Below are positions 49,331 to 59,500 of a stretch of 64,000 nucleotides of DNA, piece after piece. Each line of letters opens with the position of its first letter. Position 1 is the stretch's first letter. The notes under the pieces were generated by a model. The model saw nothing but the letters and a program-made list of their open reading frames with translations, made no database searches and was not told where the DNA came from. The position numbers and the translations under genes were made by a program. Source of the stretch: Dryomyza anilis (taxonomy: Eukaryota; Arthropoda; Insecta; Diptera; Dryomyzidae); contig OX638132.1 of assembly GCA_951804985.1 (NCBI GenBank), forward strand, positions 41,716,744-41,780,743, written 5' to 3'.

Positions 49331-52300
49331 CCACACTGGAAAAACAAGCGATTCCGAACAAAGTCAAAGCGAGCAACGCGCCAGAGAATGTGGCTGGAAG
49401 CAGCAACAAGGATGCACCGACCGCCGGCAAAGACACGGCGGCGGAAGAAGAAGCACCTGCGAAAAAAATAAATATTTTAAATAAAATTAAGAACATTAAC
49501 GAAAATAACAAAAATCAAAATACGAAAACGATAATACCCATCGAAGATCGAATAGAAGCATACTACCAGGCGCGCGAACGGATTTTTGGTAATGCACAGC
49601 TCAATGGCCGACGGCAGGTATCAAGGCGAATTCAAAGGGTGCGCGAGAAATATCTAGAGCGCAAGCACGCGCGTCAAAATGTCGTGGCAGCAGTTAAGCA
49701 CACACGAGAAACCGATCCCAGGGTGTATGCGGATATCCAATTTGAAGGCAAAAATCTGCGCGGTCTGTTAGACACTGGCGCATCGGTCAGCTTGTTGGGA
49801 CGTGGGTGTCGTGAACTAGTGGACGATGAAGGAATGATGATACAGCGTTTTTACTCCAGCGTCCAAACTGCGGCCGGACACAAGCATGAAGTCATCGGAA
49901 AAATATCGATTCCTGTGGAGTACAAAGGTCAAATTAAAGAAATGACTTTTTATTTATGTCCAGACCTGGAGCAAAGCGCGTATCTTGGTATCGATTTCTG
50001 GAGAACATTCGGTCTTGCGACACACGTCGTGGGCGTAGCTGAAATCGACGCGGAGAAGGTGTCGGCACATTTTGAAAACGGTGATAACAATCCAGCATCA
50101 CATCAGTTAAACCACAATCAGCAACAACAACTAGAAAAAATAAAAACAAAATTTTTAACATTTGAGGAAAATGGTCTAGGTCATACAAATATAGAAAAAC
50201 ATAAAATACAATTGATCGAAGGAGCTGTCCCAGTAAAAGACAGACATTACCCCATGTCGCCAGCGGTACAAGAGATGGTATACGCAGAGGTGGATAAAAT
50301 GCTCGATCTGAAAGTCATCGAAGAGAGCAACGGGGCATGGAGCAACAGAACAACAGTGGTGCGCAAGCCTGGCAAAAACCGTTTCTGTTTGGACGCGCGC
50401 AAATTAAATAATCTGACCGTCAAGGATGCGTACCCGCTGCAAAATATAGAAGGCATATTAAGTCGTATTGATCAGACGCACTATATAAGTAGCGTGGATC
50501 TGAAATTCGCATTTTGGCAAATAGAGATGGAAGAAGAGAGCAATGCATATACAGCGTTTACAGTGCCAGGGCGACCACTATATCAATTTCGAGTCATGCC
50601 TTTCGGTCTCTGTAATGCGGCTCAGAGACTATGCCGTTTGATGGATAAAGTTATCCCTGAGCGATTAAAATCAAACGTATTTGTATACCTAGATGACCTG
50701 CTTATCATCGCAGCCGACTTCGAAACGCATATGGAGCTGTTAGCAGAAGTAGCTGAATGCCTAAAGAAAGCGAATTTAACAATCGGCCTTAAAAAGTCGA
50801 TGTTTTGTTTTCAAGAATTGAAGTACCTGGGATTTATAGTAGGTGGGGGAATGCTAAAAACTGATCCTGAAAAGGTGTCGGCGATACAACAAATTCGAAT
50901 ACCAAAATCGACAAGAGAGGTCAGGAGTTTTCTAGGAACCGCCGGGTGGTACAGGCGTTTTATCCAAAATTTTGCATCACTATCCGCACCATTATCCGAC
51001 ACTTTAAAAAAAGGCGTGAAATTCGTCATGAGCCCAGAAGCGGTCATCGCATTTAATGCACTGAAACGAGCACTCACGACCGCTCCAGTACTAAAACACC
51101 CAAACTTTAAAAAACGATTTTTTGTACAGTGCGACGCATCCGACATTGGAGTGGGTGCTGTTTTATTTCAGCGAACTGATGAGGGTCATGAGTATCCAAT
51201 TTCATTCTTTTCACAGAAACTGAACAGCTGCGAACGCAATTATAGCGAGACGGAGAAAGAATGTTTGGCGGCGATTTTGGCGGTGAAAAGATTTCGTCCA
51301 TACATCGAAATGATGCCTTCCACCGTCATAACCGACCATGCCAGCCTTAAATGGCTCATGTCCCTGAAGGATCTAAGTGGAAGACTAGCGAGGTGGTCCC
51401 TTCAACTGCAAACATTCGATTTTGAAATCGAACACCGCAAAGGCTCAGAGAACATAGTGGCAGATATGTTATCGCGATCAGTGGACGCGATGGATTTCAA
51501 TTCAAATGGATTGTTCGATTTTGATACCATCGAATTTGAAAGTGACGAGTATATAAAGTTAATGGAAACTATAAAAGAAAACGCCCAAAAGCTACCAGAT
51601 TTAAAAGTGGAAGATGGTCTGGTGTTCAAGCGAACAAATTTTATCAGGGGCGACCCAGAATTAGATGAGGCGAATTGGAAACTCGGGATTCCGGAAGGCA
51701 TCACAAATGCATTGATCAGCAAAGCGCATGTACACGAAATGTCTGCTCATGGAGGCGTCGGGAAAACGCTACATCGATTGCAACGTTTTTACTATTGGCC
51801 ACGAATGACAATCCAAGTGAGGGAATTTATTCGCCAGTGCGTAGTTTGTAAGGAGACAAAACCTTCAAACATAATAATGCGACCGGAAATCGGAAAAGAA
51901 GTGGTCACAGAGAGGCCCTTTCAGAAAATATACATAGATTTTTTGGGGAAATATCCGCGTTCCAAGAGAGGAAACGCGTACATTTTTATTGTTGTGGATC
52001 ATTTTTCCAAATTCACTTTTTTAAAAGCAATGAATGAAGCGACAACGGATAAGGTGATCCAGTTCCTGACGCAGGAGATATTTCATAAGTTTGGGGTTCC
52101 GGAAATTATCCATTCAGATAACGGAAAACAATTTACATCAAAAAAATTTGAAAAACTTATGGAGGCCTACCACGTCAGACACCTCAAAACCGCATTTTAT
52201 TCACCTCAATCAAACGCCGCTGAGCGGGTGAACCAATCAGTGTTGGCTGCGATCAGAGCATATCTCGAAAATGACCACAGAGATTGGGATCTCTACTTAT

Positions 52301-52755
52301 CTGAGATAGAGTGCGCGCTGCGAAGTGCAGTGCATGCGGCTACTGGAGTTTCGCCGTTCTTCGCTCTGTTCGGATGTCACATGTACACCAGTGGAGCAGA
52401 TTACAAACTTGCCCGCAAACTACAGTCAATGACGGACCACGAAATACTATCACTCAACAGAAATGAGAAACTGGAACTCATGCGTGAACAAATGAGTAAT
52501 AAATTACACGCAGCGTAGGAAAAGAGCGCTCAACGCTACAACACAAGAGCTCGGAATGTGCAGTTTGTGCTTGGACAGGAAGTGTACAAGAGAAACTTCG
52601 TTCAAAGCAACTTCAAGGACAACGTTAACAGCAAATTCTGTAAAAAGTTTGTTAAGTGTCGCGTCTATCAAATAGTGGGAAACAATATGTACGGCCTGGA
52701 GACATTGGCCGGGGTTCCTCTGGGGATCTACCATGCCAAAGATCTAAAACAGTGA
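49213..52755 (+). pseudogene. pol: pol (protease, RT, RNase H, integrase), one in-frame stop
   Basis: Pol matures the particle, makes the DNA copy and integrates it. Numbered from the ATG at 49213 (translation probably enters near 49267 by frameshift), the protease DTGAS is at 187-191, RT PFGLCNAAQRLCRLM then YLDDL at 492-496, and RNase H CDASDIGVGAVLF with its first aspartate at 641. The integrase zinc motif is H841, H846, C876, C879, and the catalytic triad is D909, D969, E1004 with 34 residues between the last two. A TAG at 52516-52518 interrupts the frame, which then continues in phase to 52755 through a GPY/F-type C-terminal region (FVLGQEVYKRNF, YHAKDLKQ). The stop removes that domain from the product. 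All catalytic residues are otherwise present. Confidence 0.93.
49261..49308 (+). promoter_or_regulatory. Predicted -1 ribosomal frameshift signal between gag and pol
   Basis: The heptamer GGGAAAC (49261-49267) is in the right phase in the knuckle frame (G GGA AAC) to slip into the pol frame. Downstream a stem pairs CGTGACT (49279-49285) with AGTCACG (49296-49302) around a 10-base loop. It is extended by GGAG (49272-49275) with CTCC (49303-49306) and GC with GC. Such signals set the Gag to Gag-Pol ratio in retroelements. Confidence 0.75.
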
Positions 52756-53891
52756 TCGCACTCTGTAAAATTGAGAAATACAAATAACACTCACGCAAAT
52801 TCACCAAGTGGGCGTACGTCGCATTCAGTGCAGTCTGCAGAAGAAAACGTCCCGTGCTCCAAAGCTGGAATCCTCAGTTACGGTGGGGATCCTAAGGAAA
52901 AAAAATTCACAAAGTAAACTACAAAATATATGTATATTTCAAAAGAATACTTCCCGTCAATTTGCGCGACGTCAACACGAGAGAAATCAACAGGCGCAAC
53001 GCAACACGAACGACAGCATCACGCGCGACAGCAACATGCGACGGCAACGTGCACGCAATAACGGCGCAGGATCTATCCCTACATCAGCAACAACGACGAT
53101 AGCAACATGCATCCCATCATACCAAACGATATCGTTATTGTATGAATTCTCAATATCGAAACGAATTCGAGAAGTGATTCAATTTCGATATCGAAACGAA
53201 ATCGAAATTATAACTATCGAAAGAATGTGTATTGGTATGCTTCAATACAGCATCTACACACCGGACTCAAACATCCACACGTTTCTTTCATCCTGGTGTT
53301 GTTGCATCGCCCGCAACCCCTCCACGGTGGCATAGTGCTGCAGATAGTTGGCCACCTTGCGATGATATACCGCCGGTTCGTGCAAGCGGATACAGCGGAT
53401 CCACAAGATTCGGATATGTCAGCAGTTGCGGCAGAAATGATTCGAATCATGCTTGGGCTCAATCAAATTTATGACATCGTTATTCATGCGACCTTTGTCA
53501 GCGCTGGGTGAGGACCTTTTGTGCGGCTGCGATTGCTGCTACTCTCGTTAATGCTGCTAATGTTGCTAATGCGCTGCGTCGGAAGCTGCTACTCTGATGA
53601 GGTCGTTGAAGCTGCTACTGTGGAATTGACTGCAGTTGATAGCTACTCTGGCTGCCTTAAACGATGACTGCCTTAATTGTTTCAATAGATAAAATAATAG
53701 AGAAAAATGATAAATGAATAAAAATAAAAAATATATATATTTATACTGTACCGACATTAGAGCACGGCTAACAGTGGTAGAGACAGGGTGATTAAACGGT
53801 GGGCGTGGCCTACGTTGGGCGCTGTTTAGCATAGGGATGCAAACCCGGCACACTGGTGTTGTTAAGGCATGCAATTCCAACCCCAGAGTTT
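52756..53891 (+). other. 3' region between pol and the 3' LTR, no env recognised
   Basis: A plus-strand frame at 52808-53335 (175 codons) is rich in R, Q, N, S and T from CAACG/GCAACA-type repeats at 52970-53100, with no signal peptide or transmembrane segment, so it is not supported as env. An antisense frame lies at 53254-53538. A polypurine tract directly before the LTR (53880-53891, CCCCAGAGTTT) is not evident. Confidence 0.6.
53254..53538 (-). pseudogene. Antisense reading frame of unknown function, one in-frame stop
   Basis: On the minus strand 94 codons from 53538 to the TAG at 53254-53256 are open except for one TGA at 53419-53421. The reading begins SQPHKRSSPSADKGRMNNDV, goes through EPKHDSNHFCRNC, stops, and resumes HIRILWIRCIRLHEPAVYHR, then KVANYLQHYATVEGLRAMQQ and HQDERNVWMFESGV. 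The composition (charged, Q/H-rich, aromatic) is more protein-like than the overlapping plus-strand frames. An ATG is at 53487. I do not recognise the family. It could be an accessory antisense gene, a captured host exon or chance. Confidence 0.35.
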
Positions 53892-56476
53892 TGTTGCGGG
53901 GTGAGGCACGGATATTTGGAAATATTACCTGAAATAAAATTAAAATATAAAATGAATAAATGATTAAATATATGAACAATAATAAAGACAACTAACCACG
54001 ATTTGTTTATTCTGCTAATGCAAAAATGTGACAGTCAGTCTGACAGTTCTAAGTGTAGAATGAAGGAAACAGTGTTAGAGGGACTGGAAAGTACTTCCAG
54101 GCAATGTCAAACACATGAATCAAGCACACAACACAGAGTAGCCGTATTGTGCGTAGAATGGGATGAACACAGTAAAACAAACCATAAAAACGAACAAACA
54201 CTATCACACAATAGAAAATAGTCGGAGCAAGTCAGAATGATCGTGGGACTCGAAATGCTGAGCGCCGCGTAGGGAATTATAGCGAATGTGGGTGGGTCGT
54301 CCTTTATACGGAAGTTTCATATAAATTATATATATTAGGAAGATATAGAAGAAAAAGGCGGGAAAAATTAATATATTTATTCAAGATAACATTAAATATG
54401 TGAAAAACTTGGCGCGAAAATGGGTATATTCCTGGAAAAAAGGTATAACTGTCCCTGGGGGCATTGCTGGGTAAATAGCCAGCAGAGGTTTAAAGCGACA
54501 GCGTAGGCAATACAAAATTCAAAATTAAAACGAAGGTCGAGCGCACAACAGTCGCAGAGCGCGCTTTAAGTCATAAAAAAAAAAAAAAACAATTAAATTG
54601 AACAATAAAATTCGGGTTCGCAAAATGAAGTTTCGTGCGGAAGTAATTAGGTTGTGAAATAAGGTCTACAGTTGAAATATATTATAGACGTATAAACCAA
54701 TTAAATATTTAAACGCAAATGAAAATATCGAAACGCAAAACCAAAGTATACTTGAACGCGAACGGAAATACTGAAACAAAAAAAAAAACAAACAATTTAA
54801 TTTTAAACGAAAATTTTGAAACGCCAAAGACGATTTAAATTTTTGATTGAAAAACAGAAAAATAAAAATATTATAAATAATAAACGAAACACCAAATTAG
54901 AGGAGTGATAGTGAGTTAAAACAAAAAAAAAGGGGGAAAAGGCAAAATAATGCTCTAAATTTTATTTTAATAGTCGCAACAAAAAAAAATAAAAATACGG
55001 TCTGCGTTCGGTGCAACGATACCGGAGTGGCTGGGGAAGCGTCAAGGAAAAACCAAATGAAAGAGAATTGGGCAATCCAGGGCAAGTCAGGCGGAAACAA
55101 GCACCACGTAATATAAAAAACATTCTCTAAAATTGGAACAAAAAAAAAAAAAACTTGTAAGTTATCTTATTAAATATTTTAATAGTCTACCACAACCCTG
55201 CCTTCTGCGAACCGGCAAAGAAATTGTACCGGCTAACCTTCAAGCTTCCGAGCGACCACCGCATTATCGACACCATCTTATTTTTTTTGTTATCGCGGAC
55301 ACGAACCTATTGGTAACCGCAGTGCGAACCACTCCGAAGAACTTTAGAAAAAATCCCGAACGTCCGTAGGGTCATAAATATCGTATAAAAGAGAAATAAA
55401 TCACTTCCACAATATAATAAAGGGATTTTCTCAACCGGAAATAAAAGGAGCATGTCGACCGTCGGACTGGCGGCGATGAAAAGTAACGATCCTGCATTAG
55501 CTTTAGAATTTTTGGTTTGTGTAATGAATAAGTGGCTTAGGTTAAATTCACCATTCCTTTTTTTTTGTATTTTATGTTTTGTAATAGATTGAAATTTTTC
55601 TTATATGTAGTTCACCGAGATTAAGTTAAATTAAAATATACATATATAACATTAGATGAAGAGAAGTAGACAAGGATAAATCTTAGAGTAAAAAAAGAAA
55701 AAAAGAGGACGCTGGCAATGACCAGCAGATAAAAGTCCAAAATTTCAATTAATCCTCCTTAATGAGCTCGTTCAGGCAGGGAAAGGGGGTAGAAAGTGAT
55801 TGAGCAGTACATGAGCAAAAAGTGCTCGGGCGGATAAAATTCCTTAGTACTTTTTTTTATTGCATGTTTTTAGGCTTAAGTTAATTATGTTATTATGTGA
55901 ATTCTTTATTTATTATATGTATTCGTATTATTAATATTGTATTTCTTTTGTTTCATAATTATTTTTTTTATACTTAATCATAAAATTTTAATCCTTTTTT
56001 TTTAGCAACAATGGTAAATTACATTAATGATTTGTGAATGTCTTGTGTGTATCCCTAAATATGATTCATTTTTTTTTAATAGCCACTTCCCGAAAAATTT
56101 ATAATGTTCAATAAATATAAGCCTGCAAAAAAAATGATGTGCTAGAGTGTTAATGATGGGGTCGGAAACTGATAGGGTGGTGTGCATGTAGGTGACGAGG
56201 TCAAGTGGAATCCGTTGACCGTTTTTGGGGTCGCCAAGCAGAAGACCGGATGTCCGGCGACCATGGTAGGGAGGGCGCATGAGGGAGATGTCAACTCTTC
56301 CCTCCTTTGTGAGTGCGACGGTAGGGTGAAGTAATAGTAAAATCTATAATTTTGTGTTACCTTTTTTTTATCCCATTGTTGGCCCTTCGACCTGGTGCGG
56401 TGGTTGAGGACCAGACCCTGAGCCGCAAGCTAGCCGGCGGACCACACCAGGTACGATAACTAGAGGGCTCATAACA
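53892..56476 (+). repeat. 3' LTR (2585 bp)
   Basis: Same TG...CA ends as the 5' LTR. Differences include a G to A change near 54136, a 10-bp insertion near 54170, homopolymer length changes and a few single substitutions. Confidence 0.95.
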
Positions 56477-56480
56477 AATT

Positions 56481-56797
56481 GTACACAGATATCGTTCTTT
56501 TTGTCTTGACAGTTTTATTGTTTTTAGCACCCGTTTGTGGTAAATTTCCCTTGTGTGAGAATTTTTTCCCACAAGAGGGAAATTTCCCTCGTGTAAGAAT
56601 TTTATTCCCAAAGTGGGAGAATAATTCTCACATGGGAAATTTTTAGTGCGAGAATTCTCACATCCCACAGAGACAGAAAATTCTCAAAAGCTGTATTTTT
56701 CCTGCAAAACTGGTAACTATGGCTTGTGCCAATCGGTAACTTTTTATTTTCAAAATGAATTTTTGACAATTATGAAACTTTGAAGTTATTAACAGCT
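56481..56797. repeat. Short inverted GGGAAATT/AATTTCCC motifs, no gene
   Basis: AAATTTCCC, TTCTCACA and their inverses recur at 56540-56690, giving small hairpins. Similar TTCTCACAC and TTTTCCC motifs lie at 36310-36345. The limits of an element are not clear. Confidence 0.35.
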
Positions 56798-57194
56798 TAG
56801 ACGGTACTACAAGTTGTACAACTTGGTTGGGTTGTACAGAAATCGTACCGTGTGGATGCTACGAACGATTCGTTTGACGACAGGTTGGATGAAGTTAAAA
56901 ATGTTTGACATTTTCGCTGGTCTGTCAAGCAGGTTGTATCGTTTTTTTTTTATTCGAGCGTAGTTTTTGATGAGTGCACATCGCAGGTAGAAAAATTTCA
57001 AGCATGAAATGCTGCCTTTAGGCGAGATTTTTTGTGTATTGTACCTATGCATGAGCCATCGCGGTCGATCTGCACTGATTGAATGCTGCGAAATAATGAA
57101 GTCAGTCTAGCAGATTGTACCGTGTGGACGCAAAACAAAAAAATGCCGTTATTTTCCCATCCAATTTGGTTGTACAACTTGTAGTATCGTCTGG
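56798..57194. mobile_element. TIR element of about 0.4 kb with GTACTACAAGTTGTACAAC ends
   Basis: AGACGGTACTACAAGTTGTA at 56799 pairs with the inverse near 57192 (TACAACTTGTAGTATCGTCT). Two further copies of a GTACCGTGTGGAYGC motif lie inside (56846, 57117) in direct orientation. No transposase. Confidence 0.65.
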
Positions 57195-57281
57195 ATGCCG
57201 CTATTGAGGTGAATATGAAGTGTCAAAATTTCATATAGCCCCATGTTGTCACTGACTTCAAAAAAGTACACGAATTGACTA

Positions 57282-57501
57282 CACCCAGAAAAAAATACTA
57301 TATAAATAATAGTTTTTTACTATTAAAAATAGTCAATAGGATAAATTATTATTTTAATCGGAGAATACCATTAAATACTAGAAAATACAATGACATTGCC
57401 ATTGAGTTTATATGAAAAGATTTATTTTTTGTATACTATTAAATCAATAATTGTCCTTTTGACAAATTTCAATGGGATTTGAGGGAATTTTTTTCTGGGT
57501 G
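57282..57501. mobile_element. Mariner-like MITE (CACCCAGAAAAAAAT ends), copy 2
   Basis: 220 bp with the same ends and interior as 25998-26203 but in the opposite orientation, flanked by TA (57280-57281, 57502-57503). Confidence 0.92.
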
Positions 57502-57503
57502 TA

Positions 57504-58114
57504 GTATTGTTTGAATGAAACAACGTTTGAGAGAAATGTATAAACATTTTTACTTTCGAGCATAAAATATTTGTCTCCTTTTATGCTAACTTGCTATATA
57601 CTTTTGAAGCATGAAAAGTAGCCAGTAAAACTGGGCGGTAAACTATCCAGAAATTGGCCACAAACTTACCAGAAACTGGCGAAAACTGGCCATAAACTGC
57701 TCAAAACTTTCCAGAAACTGGCCAAAAACTTTCCAGAATCTGGCCAAAAACTGCTCAGAAACTCGACATGTAAAAAGTAAATAAAATAATTTACAAAGCT
57801 CAAGAAAAGAACATTAGTACGGGACTTGGCGTTTTTCGATTGTCAGACATCTTCACTACGAAGATCTTCTGCAAAAAAAAAAATAATATAAGATTGAGAA
57901 AAAAAAATCAAAAACAAAGCCTCGGTACGATGACCCTTCGAAGATTTTAGCATTAATTCACACAAAAGAATTGAATTTTTTAGTTCGATATTTGCTGTTG
58001 TCAAATCCCAATAAACCTTAAAACCTGGATACAAACAAAAAAATCCTATGGTGATATTAACAAATATCTGCTCATAATTAACAAAATATTTGTTAATATA
58101 CGGTCAACAGGAAA
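57504..58114. repeat. Spacer with a CCAGAAACTGGC minisatellite
   Basis: From about 57620 to 57765 an imperfect tandem repeat of ACTTTCCAGAAACTGGCCAA-like units (about 12 and 24 bases) is visible, each a small palindrome CCAG...CTGG. No gene is seen on either side. Confidence 0.7.
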
Positions 58115-58690
58115 TATTTGTTTTATTTACAAATATTTACAATTCCCATTTTTCATTGTTATATTAACAAATAGTCTTGTTCATTTAATAAAGTACTTTT
58201 GTCCTATTAACAAAGTAAATTTGTATGATATACAAATTTATTTTGTTAGATGAACAAATTTATGTTGTTCGACGAACAAATTTATTTAGTTCCATATACA
58301 AATATGTTTTGTTCTATAAACAAATTTAATTTGTACCCGTCTTATTATAAAGTCACATGTACCCAGTATATTCTCAGCTCCGCTCGGAAGTATTCCGAAC
58401 TATATTTGTTTTATTTACAAATATTTACAATTCCCATTTTTCATTGTTATATTAACAAATAGTCTTGTTCATTTAATAAAGTACTTTTGTCCTATTAACA
58501 AAGTAAATTTGTATGATATACAAATTTATTTTGTTAGATGAACAAATTTATGTTGTTCGACGAACAAATTTATTTAGTTCCATATACAAATATGTTTTGT
58601 TCTATAAACAAATTTAATTTGTACCCGTCTTATTATAAAGTCACATGTACCCAGTATATTCTCAGCTCCGCTCGGAAGTATTCCGAACTA
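58115..58690 (+). repeat. 288-bp tandem duplication, two units
   Basis: 58115-58402 and 58403-58690 appear identical. Each unit contains an irregular run of AACAAATTTAT motifs and ends with CGCTCGGAAGTATTCCGAAC. Short frames at 58250 and 58538 are the same chance frame seen twice. Confidence 0.92.
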
Positions 58691-58759
58691 TGGAATGCAA
58701 CCATGTCGTGTCAGATCAACCTTTTTCCATTTTGGACTTCCATTCAAATAGAGATTTAA

Positions 58760-59445
58760 AAAAAATGGCTTCTTTGTTCTCGTTTCTTTCGTTTTTGCTA
58801 AGCAAAAAGCAAAGGCAAAAAAATTAAAAAGATGACATTGACTTAGACGTCAAAAATCTTCATTAAAAAGAAAATTTTCGTGCGGCTCGCTATCAAAAAT
58901 TGTAAGTGTTTAATTTTCATTAATTTATTTTGTAACATAACGAACGGTTTACTTTCAGATAAGCTTTAAAATCATTGTTGTAGATGTTCCTGGATGGGCC
59001 GGCATATTAACAACATCATACTAGACCAAACTCATGAGGGCAGTGTGGAGATGGATCAAGATAATTTTTATCACCAAATCCAAATGATACGACTGCCATT
59101 AGTTGTCTCAATTGGTGCGTATAACAAATATTTTATTTAACAATTAAAACCAAAATTTCCGAATTTTTCACAATTTCTACAATTTGCTCTTTTTTATTTT
59201 TAATATTTAAAAAACGAAACTAATGAAATTGCCTTTTTAACATTAGGCAGAAAAAAATCTTGAGCTGCAGTACAAATATTTGCAATGTAAAAATTACATT
59301 TCTAAGAAATATGAAAGTTTTCATTAATTCAGTTAATAGCTATATATTTTTTATTTATTTCAGATTCTTCCTCTAGACTCCTGTTACATCGTTCATTCTG
59401 GTGATTATTATAGCCATCAGACGCAAAGAATCAAAAATGAAAGGT
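58760..59445 (+). other. Splice-site-like segments, possible host transcript exons
   Basis: Three exon-like pieces are bounded by consensus signals: a donor GTAAGT at about 58903, an acceptor TTTACTTTCAG ending at 58960 (a 58-base intron, typical of flies), a donor GTGCGT at about 59115, an acceptor TTATTTATTTCAG ending near 59363, and a donor GTAGGT near 59442. The pieces are less AT-rich than their surroundings. Reading frames do not join without stops, so they may be untranslated exons, a noncoding RNA, a decayed gene or chance. Confidence 0.3.
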
Positions 59446-59500
59446 AGGTGCTTAAATTTAAACCAACTTTTTTGTTAATGTGTGTTAAATTATTTTATAA

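Larger units (their letters stand above)
44532..56476 (+). mobile_element. Ty3/gypsy LTR retrotransposon, Osvaldo/Ulysses-like, 11.9 kb
   Basis: The order is LTR, primer-binding site, gag, pol (protease, reverse transcriptase, RNase H, integrase), a 1.1-kb 3' region and LTR. Very long LTRs, the NAAQRLCRLMDKVIP stretch in RT and the NAAERVN form of the integrase catalytic region recall Osvaldo and Ulysses of Drosophila; this placement is by recall of the families and needs a tree. The LTRs differ by roughly six substitutions and a few indels, so it inserted recently. This copy carries a gag frameshift and a pol stop, so it is not autonomous as read. Confidence 0.93.

Noticed and set aside
52808..53335. 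An env-like third gene of the LTR retrotransposon
   Set aside because: The 175-codon frame shows no signal peptide, furin-like site or membrane segment, and is biased by trinucleotide-like repeats.
53227..53511. A 94-codon plus-strand frame overlapping the antisense frame
   Set aside because: It looks less protein-like than the minus-strand reading and has no recognised motif. It may be the shadow of the antisense frame.
53870..53891. Polypurine tract before the 3' LTR
   Set aside because: The bases just upstream are a C-run, AGAG and then T-rich, with no clear purine run.
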